Shown here: positions 15,301-28,434 of the stretch, one piece after another
How positions within the stretch are numbered: the first letter of the stretch is position 1
How the letters are laid out: each line of letters opens with the position of its first letter
Assembly (NCBI RefSeq): GCF_037975245.1
Contig: NC_092583.1
Span: 6,049,264-6,113,263, forward strand
From: Apostichopus japonicus
Taxonomy: Eukaryota; Echinodermata; Holothuroidea; Aspidochirotida; Stichopodidae
DNA: 64,000 nucleotides
Reading direction: 5' to 3'
Translations under genes and position numbers: made by a program
Notes under the pieces: model-generated
What the model was told of the DNA's origin: nothing
The model's database searches: none
The model's input: only the letters and a program-made list of their open reading frames with translations

Positions 15301-15887
15301 GCGGTACCGATCAATCGAATGTGCGGTACCGATCAATCGAATGTGCGTTATTGATAATCGAATGTGCGAACCGATCAATAGAATGTGCTGTACCGATCAA
15401 TCGAATGTTCGGTACCGATCAATTGTATGTGCGATACCGATCAATCGAATGTTCGGTACCGTTCAATCGAATGTTCGGTACCGATCAATCGAATATGCTG
15501 TACAAATTAATCGAATGTGCGGTACCGATCAATCGAATGTGCGTTTCCGATCAATCGAATATTCGGTACTGATCAAACGAATGTGCGTTACCTATTATTC
15601 GAATGTGCGTTACCGATCAATCGAATGTGCGGTACCGATCAGACAAATATTCAGTAACGATCAAACGAATGTGCATTAACAATCAATCGAAGTGCGGTAA
15701 CTATTATTCGAATATGCGGTACCGATCAATCGAATGTGCGTTACCGATCAATCGAATGATCGGTACTGATCAAACGAATGTGCGCTACCTATTATTCGAA
15801 TGTGCGTTACCGATCAATCGAATGTGCGGTACCGATCAATCGAATTTGCGTCACCGATAATTCGGATGTTCGGTACCGATCAATCGG
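12386..15887 (+). repeat. B-type higher-order repeat, copy 1 (3502 bp)
   Basis: A landmark at 12,386 recurs at exactly 15,888 and 19,390. Independent landmarks at 13,214, 13,499 and 14,177 recur at 16,716, 17,001 and 17,679, then again 3502 bp on. Conceptual translation over the 660 bp starting at 13,499 is identical to that at 17,001, showing very high identity between units. Internally, a run at 14,705 recurs at 15,603 (898-bp sub-repeat). Confidence 0.92.
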
Positions 15888-18800
15888 ATGTGCCGCACCG
15901 AACATTCGATTGTGCGGTACCGACCAATAGAATGTGCGGTACCGACCAAACGAAAGTGCGTTACCGATCAATCGAATGTGCGTTCCCAATCAATCGAATG
16001 TTCGTTCCCAACCAATCGAATGTTCGGTATCGATCAATTGAATGTTCGGTACCGATCAATCGAATGTGCGGTATCGATCAATCGAATGTGCGTTATTGAT
16101 CGATCGAATGTTCGTTACCGATCAATTGAATGTGCGATACCGATCAATCGAATGTTCGGTACCAATCAATCGAATGTTCGGTACCGATCAATCGAATGTG
16201 CGTTATTGGTCTAACGAATGTGCGTTACCGATCAATGCTTTCCCGATCAATCGAATTTTCGTAACCGACCAATCGAATGTTCGGTACCGATGAAGCGAAT
16301 GTCCGGTACCGATGAATCGAATGTGCGGTATCGATCAATCGAATGTGCGTTATTGATCAATCGAATGTGCGAACCGATCAATCGAATGTGCTGTACCGAT
16401 CAATCGAATGTTCGGTACCGATCAATTGTATGTGCGGTACCGATCAATCGAAGGTTCGGTACCGTTCAATCGAATGTGCGGTATCGATCAATCGAATATG
16501 CGGAACCGATCAATCGAATGTTCGGTACCGATCAATCGAATGTGCGTTACCGATCAATCGAATTTTCGGTACCGATCAATCGAATGTTCGGTACCGATCA
16601 ATCGAATGATCGGTACTGATCAAACGAATGTGCGTTACCTATTATTCGAATGTGCGTTACCGATCAATCGAATGTGCGGTACTGATCAATCGAATGTGCG
16701 TCACCGATAATTCGGATGTTCGGTACCGATCAATCGGATGTGCGGTACCGATCAGACAAATATTCAGTACCGATCAAACGAATGTGCATTAACAATCAAT
16801 CGAAGTGCGGTAACTATTATTCGAATATGCGGTACCGATCAATCGAATGTGCGTTACCGATCAATCGAATGATCGGTACTGGTCAAACGAATGTGCGTTA
16901 CCTATTATTCGAATGTGCGTTACCGATCAATCGAATGTGCGGTACCGATCAATCGAATGTGCGTCACCGATAATTCGGATGTTCGGTACCGATCAATCGG
17001 ATGTGCCGCACCGAACATTCGATTGTGCGGTACCGATACATTGAATATGCATTACCGATCAATCGAATGTGCGGAACCGATCAATGGAATGTGCGTTACC
17101 GATCAATCGAATGTGCGGTACCGATCAATCGAAAGTTCGGTACCGATCAATCGAATGTGCTGTACCGATCAATCGAATGTTCGGTACCGATCAATCGAAT
17201 GTGCGGTACCGATCAATGGAATGTGCGTTACCGATCAATAGAATGTTCGGTACCGATAAATCAAATGTGCGGTATCGATCAATCGAATTTGCGTTACCGA
17301 CCAGTCGAATGTGCGTCACCGATAATTCGAATGTTCGATACCGATCAATCCGACGTGCCACACCGAACATTCGAATGTGCGGTACCGACCAATCAATTGA
17401 ATGTGTGGTATCGACCAATCGAATGTGCGGTACCGGTGAAACGAATGTGCGTTACCGATCAATGCGTTACCGATCAATCGAATATTCGGTACCGATCAAT
17501 CGAATATTCGGTACCGTTCAATCGAATGTGCGTTTCCAATCAATCGAATGGAGGTAACAAATATTCAAATATCGGCTACCGAACAATCATATGTGCGTCA
17601 CCGATAATTCGAATGTTCGGTACCGATCAATCGGATGTGCGTTACCGATCAATCGAATGATCGGTACTGATCAAACGAATGTGCGCTACCTATTATTCGA
17701 ATGTGCGTTACCGATCAATCGAATGTGCGGTACCGATCAATCGAATTTGCGTCACCGATAATTCGGATGTTCGGTACCGATCAATCGGATGTGCCGCACC
17801 GAATATTCGATTGTGCGGTACCGATCAATTGAATATGCGTTACCGATCAATCGAATGTTCGGTAAGAACCAAACGAATGTGCGGTACCGACCAAACGAAA
17901 GTGCGTTACCGATCAATCGAATGTGCGGTACTGATCAATCGAATGTGCGTTATACAATCAATCGAATTTTCGTAACCGACCAATCGAATTTTCGTAACCG
18001 ACCAAGCGAATGTTCGGTATCGATGGATCGAATGTGCGGTATCGATGAATCAATGTACGTTATTGATCAATCGAATGTGCGGAACCGATCAATCGAATAT
18101 GCTGTACAAATTAATCGAATGTGCGGTACCGATCAATCGAATGTGCGTTTCCGATCAATCGAATATTCGGTACTGATCAAACGAATGTGCGTTACCTATT
18201 ATTCGAATGTGCGTTACCGATCAATCGAATGTGCGGTACCGATCAGACAAATATTCAGTAACGATCAAACGAATGTGCATTAACAATCAATCGAAGTGCG
18301 GTAACTATTATTCGAATATGCGGTACCGATCAATCGAATATGCGTTACCGATCAATCGAATGATCGGTACTGATCAAACGAATGTGCGCTACCTATTATT
18401 CGAATGTGCGTTACCGATCAATCGAATGTGCGGTACCGATCAATCGAATTTGCGTCACCGATAATTCGGATGTTCGGTACCGATCAATCGGATGTGCCGC
18501 ACCGAATATTCGATTGTGCGGTACCGATCAATTGAATATGCGTTACCGATCAATCGAATGTTCGGTACCAACCAATCGAATGTGCGGTACCGACCAAACG
18601 AAAGTGCGTTACCGATCAATCGAATGTGTGGTACTGATCAATCGAATGTGCGGTACCAATCAATCGAATTTTCGTAACCGACCAATCGAATGTTCGGTAC
18701 TGGTGAATCGAATGTTCGGTATCGATGGATCGAATGTGCGGTATCGATGAATCAATGTACGTTATTGATCAATCGAATGTGCGGAACTGATCAATCGAAT

Positions 18801-19389
18801 GTGCGGTACCGATCAATCGAATGTGCGGTACCGATCAATCGAATGTGCGTTATTGATAATCGAATGTGCGAACCGATCAATAGAATGTGCTGTACCGATC
18901 AATCGAATGTTCGGTACCGATCAATTGTATGTGCGATACCGATCAATCGAATGTTCGGTACCGTTCAATCGAATGTTCGGTACCGATCAATCGAATATGC
19001 TGTACAAATTAATCGAATGTGCGGTACCGATCAATCGAATGTGCGTTTCCGATCAATCGAATATTCGGTACTGATCAAACGAATGTGCGTTACCTATTAT
19101 TCGAATGTGCGTTACCGATCAATCGAATGTGCGGTACCGATCAGACAAATATTCAGTAACGATCAAACGAATGTGCATTAACAATCAATCGAAGTGCGGT
19201 AACTATTATTCGAATATGCGGTACCGATCAATCGAATGTGCGTTACCGATCAATCGAATGATCGGTACTGATCAAACGAATGTGCGCTACCTATTATTCG
19301 AATGTGCGTTACCGATCAATCGAATGTGCGGTACCGATCAATCGAATTTGCGTCACCGATAATTCGGATGTTCGGTACCGATCAATCGG
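15888..19389 (+). repeat. B-type higher-order repeat, copy 2 (3502 bp)
   Basis: This is a near-perfect duplicate of the preceding 3502-bp unit, with matching landmarks at 16,042, 16,716, 17,001, 18,207 and 19,105. I found no indel relative to copy 1, because all landmark spacings are conserved. Confidence 0.92.
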
Positions 19390-22300
19390 ATGTGCCGCAC
19401 CGAACATTCGATTGTGCGGTACCGACCAATAGAATGTGCGGTACCGACCAAACGAAAGTGCGTTACCGATCAATCGAATGTGCGTTCCCAATCAATCGAA
19501 TGTTCGTTCCCAACCAATCGAATGTTCGGTATCGATCAATTGAATGTTCGGTACCGATCAATCGAATGTGCGGTATCGATCAATCGAATGTGCGTTATTG
19601 ATCGATCGAATGTTCGTTACCGATCAATTGAATGTGCGATACCGATCAATCGAATGTTCGGTACCAATCAATCGAATGTTCGGTACCGATCAATCGAATG
19701 TGCGTTATTGGTCTAACGAATGTGCGTTACCGATCAATGCTTTCCCGATCAATCGAATTTTCGTAACCGACCAATCGAATGTTCGGTACCGATGAAGCGA
19801 ATGTCCGGTACCGATGAATCGAATGTGCGGTATCGATCAATCGAATGTGCGTTATTGATCAATCGAATGTGCGAACCGATCAATCGAATGTGCTGTACCG
19901 ATCAATCGAATGTTCGGTACCGATCAATTGTATGTGCGGTACCGATCAATCGAAGGTTCGGTACCGTTCAATCGAATGTGCGGTATCGATCAATCGAATA
20001 TGCGGAACCGATCAATCGAATGTTCGGTACCGATCAATCGAATGTGCGTTACCGATCAATCGAATTTTCGGTACCGATCAATCGAATGTTCGGTACCGAT
20101 CAATCGAATGATCGGTACTGATCAAACGAATGTGCGTTACCTATTATTCGAATGTGCGTTACCGATCAATCGAATGTGCGGTACTGATCAATCGAATGTG
20201 CGTCACCGATAATTCGGATGTTCGGTACCGATCAATCGGATGTGCGGTACCGATCAGACAAATATTCAGTACCGATCAAACGAATGTGCATTAACAATCA
20301 ATCGAAGTGCGGTAACTATTATTCGAATATGCGGTACCGATCAATCGAATGTGCGTTACCGATCAATCGAATGATCGGTACTGGTCAAACGAATGTGCGT
20401 TACCTATTATTCGAATGTGCGTTACCGATCAATCGAATGTGCGGTACCGATCAATCGAATGTGCGTCACCGATAATTCGGATGTTCGGTACCGATCAATC
20501 GGATGTGCCGCACCGAACATTCGATTGTGCGGTACCGATACATTGAATATGCATTACCGATCAATCGAATGTGCGGAACCGATCAATGGAATGTGCGTTA
20601 CCGATCAATCGAATGTGCGGTACCGATCAATCGAAAGTTCGGTACCGATCAATCGAATGTGCTGTACCGATCAATCGAATGTTCGGTACCGATCAATCGA
20701 ATGTGCGGTACCGATCAATGGAATGTGCGTTACCGATCAATAGAATGTTCGGTACCGATAAATCAAATGTGCGGTATCGATCAATCGAATTTGCGTTACC
20801 GACCAGTCGAATGTGCGTCACCGATAATTCGAATGTTCGATACCGATCAATCCGACGTGCCACACCGAACATTCGAATGTGCGGTACCGACCAATCAATT
20901 GAATGTGTGGTATCGACCAATCGAATGTGCGGTACCGGTGAAACGAATGTGCGTTACCGATCAATGCGTTACCGATCAATCGAATATTCGGTACCGATCA
21001 ATCGAATATTCGGTACCGTTCAATCGAATGTGCGTTTCCAATCAATCGAATGGAGGTAACAAATATTCAAATATCGGCTACCGAACAATCGTATGTGCGT
21101 CACCGATAATTCGAATGTTCGGTACCGATCAATCGGATGTGCGTTACCGATCAATCGAATGATCGGTACTGATCAAACGAATGTGCGCTACCTATTATTC
21201 GAATGTGCGTTACCGATCAATCGAATGTGCGGTACCGATCAATCGAATTTGCGTCACCGATAATTCGGATGTTCGGTACCGATCAATCGGATGTGCCGCA
21301 CCGAATATTCGATTGTGCGGTACCGATCAATTGAATATGCGTTACCGATCAATCGAATGTTCGGTAAGAACCAAACGAATGTGCGGTACCGACCAAACGA
21401 AAGTGCGTTACCGATCAATCGAATGTGCGGTACTGATCAATCGAATGTGCGTTATACAATCAATCGAATTTTCGTAACCGACCAATCGAATTTTCGTAAC
21501 CGACCAAGCGAATGTTCGGTATCGATGGATCGAATGTGCGGTATCGATGAATCAATGTACGTTATTGATCAATCGAATGTGCGGAACCGATCAATCGAAT
21601 ATGCTGTACAAATTAATCGAATGTGCGGTACCGATCAATCGAATGTGCGTTTCCGATCAATCGAATATTCGGTACTGATCAAACGAATGTGCGTTACCTA
21701 TTATTCGAATGTGCGTTACCGATCAATCGAACGTGCGGTACCGATCAGACAAATATTCAGTAACGATCAAACGAATGTGCATTAACAATCAATCGAAGTG
21801 CGGTAACTATTATTCGAATATGCGGTACCGATCAATCGAATATGCGTTACCGATCAATCGAATGATCGGTACTGATCAAACGAATGTGCGCTACCTATTA
21901 TTCGAATGTGCGTTACCGATCAATCGAATGTGCGGTACCAACCAATCGAATGTGCGGTACCGACCAAACGAAAGTGCGTTACCGATCAATCGAATGTGTG
22001 GTACTGATCAATCGAATGTGCGGTACCAATCAATCGAATTTTCGTAACCGACCAATCGAATGTTCGGTACTGGTGAATCGAATGTTCGGTATCGATGGAT
22101 CGAATGTGCGGTATCGATGAATCAATGTACGTTATTGATCAATCGAATGTGCGGAACTGATCAATCGAATGTGCGGTACCGATCAATCGAATGTGCGGTA
22201 CCGATCAATCGAATGTGCGTTATTGATAATCGAATGTGCGAACCGATCAATAGAATGTGCTGTACCGATCAATCGAATGTTCGGTACCGATCAATTGTAT

Positions 22301-22759
22301 GTGCGATACCGATCAATCGAATGTTCGGTACCGTTCAATCGAATGTTCGGTACCGATCAATCGAATATGCTGTACAAATTAATCGAATGTGCGGTACCGA
22401 TCAATCGAATGTGCGTTTCCGATCAATCAAATATTCGGTACTGATCAAACGAATGTGCGTTACCTATTATTCGAATGTGCGTTACCGATCAATCGAATGT
22501 GCGGTACCGATCAGACAAATATTCAGTAACGATCAAACGAATGTGCATTAACAATCAATCGAAGTGCGGTAACTATTATTCGAATATGCGGTACCGATCA
22601 ATCGAATGTGCGTTACCGATCAATCGAATGATCGGTACTGATCAAACGAATGTGCGCTACCTATTATTCGAATGTGCGTTACCGATCAATCGAATGTGCG
22701 GTACCGATCAATCGAATTTGCGTCACCGATAATTCGGATGTTCGGTACCGATCAATCGG
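19390..22759 (+). repeat. B-type higher-order repeat, copy 3, with 132-bp deletion
   Basis: The unit matches the other B-type copies up to about 21,920. The internal sub-repeat spacing is then 766 bp (21,709 to 22,475) instead of 898 bp, so 132 bp, exactly six 22-bp monomers, are missing. A few point differences are visible: around 21,090 the translated residue Ile becomes Val, and near 21,730 CGAATG becomes CGAACG. After about 22,760 the order departs from the 3502-bp pattern. Confidence 0.85.
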
Positions 22760-22957
22760 ATGTGCCGCACCGAATATTCGATTGTGCGGTACCGATCAAT
22801 TGAATATGCGTTACCGATCAATCGAATGTTCGGTACCAACCAATCGAATGTGCGGTACCGACCAAACGAAAGTGCGTTACCGATCAATCGAATGTGTGGT
22901 ACTGATCAATCGAATGTGCGTTACCAATCAATCGAATTTTCGTAACCGACCAATCGA

Positions 22958-24182
22958 ATGTTCGGTACTGGTGAATCGAATGTTCGGTATCGATGGATCG
23001 AATGTGCGGTATCGATGAATCAATGTACGTTATTGATCAATCGAATGTGCGGAACTGATCAATCGAATGTGCGGTACCGATCAATCGAATGTGCGGTACC
23101 GATCAATCGAATGTGCGTTATTGATAATCGAATGTGCGAACCGATCAATAGAATGTGCTGTACCGATCAATCGAATGTTCGGTACCGATCAATTGTATGT
23201 GCGATACCGATCAATCGAATGTTCGGTACCGTTCAATCGAATGTTCGGTACCGATCAATCGAATATGCTGTACAAATTAATCGAATGTGCGGTACCGATC
23301 AATCGGATGTGCCGCACCGAATATTCGATTGTGCGGTACCGATCAATTGAATATGCGTTACCGATCAATCGAATGTTCGGTACCAACCAATCGAATGTGC
23401 GGTACCGACCAAACGAAAGTGCGTTACCGATCAATCGAATGTGTGGTACTGATAAATCGAATGTGCGTTACCAATCAATCGAATGTTCGTAACCGACCAA
23501 TCGAATGTTCGGTACTGGTGAATCGAATGTTCGGTATCGATGGATCGAATGTGCGGTATCGATGAATCAATGTACGTTATTGATCAATCGAATGTGCGGA
23601 ACTGATCAATCGAATGTGCGGTACCGATCAATCGAATGTGCGGTACCGATCAATCGAATGTGCGTTATTGATAATCGAATGTGCGAACCGATCAATAGAA
23701 TGTGCTGTACCGATCAATCGAATGTTCGGTACCGATCAATTGTATGTGCGATACCGATCAATCGAATGTTCGGTACCGTTCAATCGAATGTTCGGTACCG
23801 ATCAATCGAATATGCTGTACAAATTAATCGAATGTGCGGTACCGATCAATCGGATGTGCCGCACCGAATATTCGATTGTGCGGTACCGATCAATTGAATA
23901 TGCGTTACCGATCAATCGAATGTTCGGTACCAACCAATCGAATGTGCGGTACCGACCAAACGAAAGTGCGTTACCGATCAATCGAATGTGTGGTACTGAT
24001 CAATCGAATGTGCGTTACCAATCAATCGAATTTTCGTAACCGACCAATCGAATGTTCGGTACTGGTGAATCGAATGTTCGGTATCGATGGATCGAATGTG
24101 CGGTATCGATGAATCAATGTACGTTATTGATCAATCGAATGTGCGGAACTGATCAATCGAATGTGCGGTACCGATCAATCGA
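22958..24182 (+). repeat. 547-bp sub-array within the satellite
   Basis: The landmark run at 22,958 recurs at 23,505 and 24,052, giving two full 547-bp units and a partial third. A linked landmark at 23,287 recurs at 23,834, and one at 23,067 recurs at 23,614, with the same spacing. The third copy diverges after about 24,182 into a different monomer order. Confidence 0.85.
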
Positions 24183-27100
24183 ATGTGCGGTACCGATCAA
24201 TCGAATGTGCTGTACCGATCAATCGAATGTTCGGTACCGATCAATCGAATGTTCGGTACCGATCAATCGAATGTGCGGTATCGATCAATCGAACATGCGG
24301 TACCGACCAATCGAATGTGCGTCACCGATAATTCGAATGTTCGATACCGATCAATCGGATGTGCCGCACCGAACATTCGAATGTGCGGTACCGACCAATC
24401 AATTGAATATGTGGTATCGACCAATCGAATGTGCGGTACCGGTGAAACGAATGTGCGTTACCGATCAATGCGTTACCGATCAATCGAATATTCGGTACCG
24501 ATCAATCGAATATTCGGTACCGTTCAATCGAATGTGCGTTTCCAATCAATCGAATGGAGGTTACAAATATTCGAATGTCGGCTACCGAACAATCGTATGT
24601 GCGTCACCGATAATTCGAATGTTCGGTACCGATCAATCGGATGTGCCGCACCGAACATTCGATTGTGCGGTACCGATCAATTGAATATGCGTTACCGATC
24701 AATCGAATTTTCGGTAAGAACCAAACGAATGTGCGGTACCGACCAAACGAAAGTGCGTTACCGATCAATCGAATGTGCGGTACTGATCAATCGAATGTGC
24801 GTTATACAATCAATCTAATTTTCGTAACCGACCAATCGAATTTTCGTAACCGACCAAGCGAATGTTCGGTATCGATGGATCGAATGTGCGGTATCGATGA
24901 ATCAATGTACGTTATTGATCAATCGAATGTGCGGAACCGATCGATCGAATGTGCGTTACCGATCAATCGAATGTGCGGTACCGATAAATCGAGTGTTCGG
25001 TGCCTATTAATCGAATGTGTCCGATGTCGATCAGTCGAATGTGTGGTACCGATCAATCGAATGTGCTTTGCCGATCAATCGAATGTGCGTTGCCGTGAAA
25101 GAGCGTATGTGCGGTACCAATCAATGGAATGTGCGGTACCGATCAATCGAATGTTCGTAACCGATCAATCGAATGTGCGGTACCGATCAATCGAATGTGC
25201 GGTACCGATGAAACGAATGTGCGGTATCGATCAATCGAATGTGCGTTATTGATAATCGAATGTGCGAACCGATCAATCGAATGTGCTGTACAGATCAATC
25301 GAATGTTCGGTACCGATCAATTGTATGTGCGGTACCGATCAATCGAATGTTCGGTACCGTTCAATCGAATGTGCGTTATTGATCAATCGAATGTTCGGTA
25401 CCGATCAATTAAATGCGAGGTACCGATCAATCCAATGTTCGGTATCGATCCATCGAATGTGCGGTACCGATTAACCGAATGTGCGGTACCGATCAATCGA
25501 ATGTGCGGTTCCTATCAATCGAATGTGCGTTATCGGTCTAACGAATGTGCGTTACCGATCAATGCTTTACCGATCAATCGAATTTTCGTAACCGACCAAT
25601 CGAATGTTCGGTACCGATGAAGCGAATGTCCGGTACCGATGAATCGAATGTGCGGTTCCTATCAATCTAATGTCTGTTATTGATCAATCGAATGTGCGGT
25701 ACCGATCAATCGAATGTTCGGTACCGATCAATCGAACGTGCGGTACCGATCAATCGAATGTGCGGTACCGATCAATCGAATGTGCGGTATCGGTCTAACG
25801 AATGTGCGTTACCGATCAATGCGTTACCGATCAATCGAATGTGCGTTATTGATAATCGAATGTGCGAACCGATCAATAGAATGTGCTGTACCGATCAATC
25901 GAATGTTCGGTACCGATCAATTGTATGTGCGATACCGATCAATCGAATGTTCGGTACCGTTCAATCGAATGTTCGGTACCGTTCAATCGAATGTTCGGTA
26001 CCGATCAATCGAATATGCTGTACAAATTAATCGAATGTGCGGTACCGATCAATCGAATGTGCGTTTCCGATCAATCGAATATTCGGTACTGATCAAACGA
26101 ATGTGCGTTACCTATTATTCGAATGTGCGTTACCGATCAATCGAATGTGCGGTACCGATCAGACAAATATTCAGTAACGATCAAACGAATGTGCATTAAC
26201 AATCAATCGAAGTGCGGTAACTATTATTCGAATATGCGGTACCGATCAATCGAATGTGCGTTACCGATCAATCGAATGATCGGTACTGATCAAACAAATG
26301 TGCGCTACCTATTATTCGAATGTGCGTTACCGATCAATCGAATGTGCGGTACCGATCAATCGAATTTGCGTCACCGATAATTCGGATGTTCGGTACCGAT
26401 CAATCGGATGTGCCGCACCGAATATTCGATTGTGCGGTACCGATCAATTGAATATGCGTTACCGATCAATCGAATGTTCGGTACCAACCAATCGAATGTG
26501 CGGTACCGACCAAACGAATGATCGGTACTGATCAAACGAATGTGCGCTACCTATTATTCGAATGTGCGTTACCGATCAATCGAATGTGCGGTACCGATCA
26601 ATCGAATTTGCGTCACCGATAATTCGGATGTTCGGTACCTATCAATCGGATGTGCCGCACCGAATATTCGATTGTGCGGTACCGATCAATTGAATATACG
26701 TTACCGATCAATCGAATGTTCGGTACCAACCAATAGAATGTGCGGTACCGACCAAACGAAAGTGCGTTACCGATCAATCGAATGTGTGGTACTGATCAAT
26801 CGAATGTGCGTTACCAATCAATCGAATTTTCGTAACCGACCAATCGAATGTTCGGTACTGGTGAATCGAATGTTCGGTATCGATGGATCGAATGTGCGGT
26901 ATCGATGAATCAATGTACGTTATTGATCAATCGAATGTGCGGAACTGATCAATCGAATGTGCGGTACCGATCAATCGAATGTGCGGTACCGATCAATCGA
27001 ATGTGCTGTACCGATCAATCGAATGTTCGGTACCGATCAATCGAATGTGAGGTACCGATCAATCGAATGTGCGGTATCGATCAATCGAACATGTTGTACC

Positions 27101-28434
27101 GACCAATCGAATGTGCGTCACCGATAATTCGAATGTTCGATACCGATCAATCGGATGTGCCGCACCGAACATTCGAAAGTGCGGTACCGACCAATTGAAT
27201 GTGCGGTACCGATCAATCGAATGTGCGTCGCCGATAATTAGAATGTTCGGTACCGATCAATCGGATGTGCCACACCGAACAATTAAATGTTCGGTACCGA
27301 TCAATTGAATATGTGTTACCGACCAATCGAATGTTCGATACCGACCAATAGAATGTGCGTTACCAATTAATCGAATGTTCTTAACCGACCAATCGAATGT
27401 TCGGTACCGATAAATTGAATGTTCGGTACCGATCAATCGAATCTGCGGTATCGATCAATCTAATGTGTGTTATTGATCAATCGAATATTCGTTACCGATC
27501 AATCGAATTTGCGGAACCGCTTAATCGAATGTGCGTTACCGATCAATGCGTTACCGATCAATCGAATATTCGCTACCGATCAATCGAATGTGCGGTATCG
27601 ATCGATCAAATGTGCGTTACCGATCAATAGAATGTTCGGTACCGATCAATCGAATGTGCGGTATCGATCAAACGAAAGTGCGTTACCGATCAATGCGTTA
27701 CCGATCAATCGAATATTCGCTACCGATCAATCGAATTTGCGGAACCACTTAATCGAATGTGCGTTACCGATCAATGCGTTACCGATCAATCGAATATTCG
27801 CTACCGATCAATCGAATGTGCGGTATCGATCGATCAAATGTGCGTTACCGATCAATAGAATGTTCGGTACCGATCAATCGAATGTGCGGTATCGATCAAT
27901 CGTATGTTCAGTACCGACCAATCGAATGTGCGGAACCGATAATTCGAATGTGCGGTACCGACCAATCGAATGTGCGGTACCGATCAATAGAATGTTCGGT
28001 ACCGATAAATCAAATGTGCGGTATCGATCAATCGAATTTGCGCTACCGACCAATCGAATGTGCGTCACCGATAATTCGGATGTTCGGTACCGATCAATCG
28101 GATGTGCCGCACCGAACCTTCGATTGTGCGGTACCGATCAATTGAATATGCGTTACCGATCAATCGAATGTTCGGTACCGACCAATAGAATGTGCGGTAC
28201 CGACCAAACGAAAGTGCGTTACCGATCAATCGAATGTGCGGTACCGATCAATCGAATGTGCGTTCCCGATCAATCGAATGTTCGTTCCCAACCAATCGAA
28301 TGTTCGGTATCGATCAATTGAATGTTCGGTACCGATCAATCGAATGTGCGGTATCGATCAATCGAATGTGCGTTATTGATCGATCGAATGTGCGGAAGCG
28401 ATCAATCGAATGTGCGTTACCGACCAATCGAATA
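24183..28434 (+). repeat. Scrambled distal end of the satellite array
   Basis: Monomer order here no longer follows the 3502-bp pattern. Pieces of the B-type unit reappear out of order, for example the 14,705-type run at 26,123. A patch with A-type monomers occurs near 24,985-25,110. A run at 27,531 repeats at 27,759, a 228-bp duplication. The last recognisable monomer ends at about 28,434, directly before non-satellite sequence. Confidence 0.8.

Larger units (their letters stand above)
1..28434. repeat. 22-bp satellite array with higher-order repeats
   Basis: The first 28.4 kb are head-to-tail copies of a 22-bp monomer whose common form contains GGTACCGATCAATCGAATG followed by TGC. Variants change ATCAATCG to ATAAATCG, ATTAATCG or GTTAAATCG, and GGTACC to GTTACC, GTTCCC, GTATCG or GTGCCG. 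Each consensus monomer has a KpnI palindrome, a GATC, a TCGA and about three CpGs, so it is far more CpG-dense than the DNA to its right. Irregular short monomers (for example around 830-845) recur at fixed places in longer units. I see no transposon insertion or non-satellite island inside. The array continues past the left edge and stops abruptly near 28,434. Monomer order repeats at kilobase scale, which marks it as a higher-order satellite rather than simple tandem DNA. A pericentromeric or heterochromatic location is inference; I did not recognise the monomer as a named family. Confidence 0.97.

Noticed and set aside
1-28434. Dozens of overlapping open frames (60-284 codons) on both strands with Cys/Arg/Ile-rich repeats
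   Set aside because: They follow directly from a 22-bp monomer with no stop in any frame. Starts and stops fall wherever rare monomer variants occur, frames overlap freely, and there is no splice or promoter context.
1-28434. CRISPR-like array
   Set aside because: There are no unique spacers between constant repeats, the monomers are contiguous, and the rest of the window is spliced animal DNA.
1-28434. Telomeric array
   Set aside because: No TTAGGG-type repeats; the monomer is 22 bp and unrelated.
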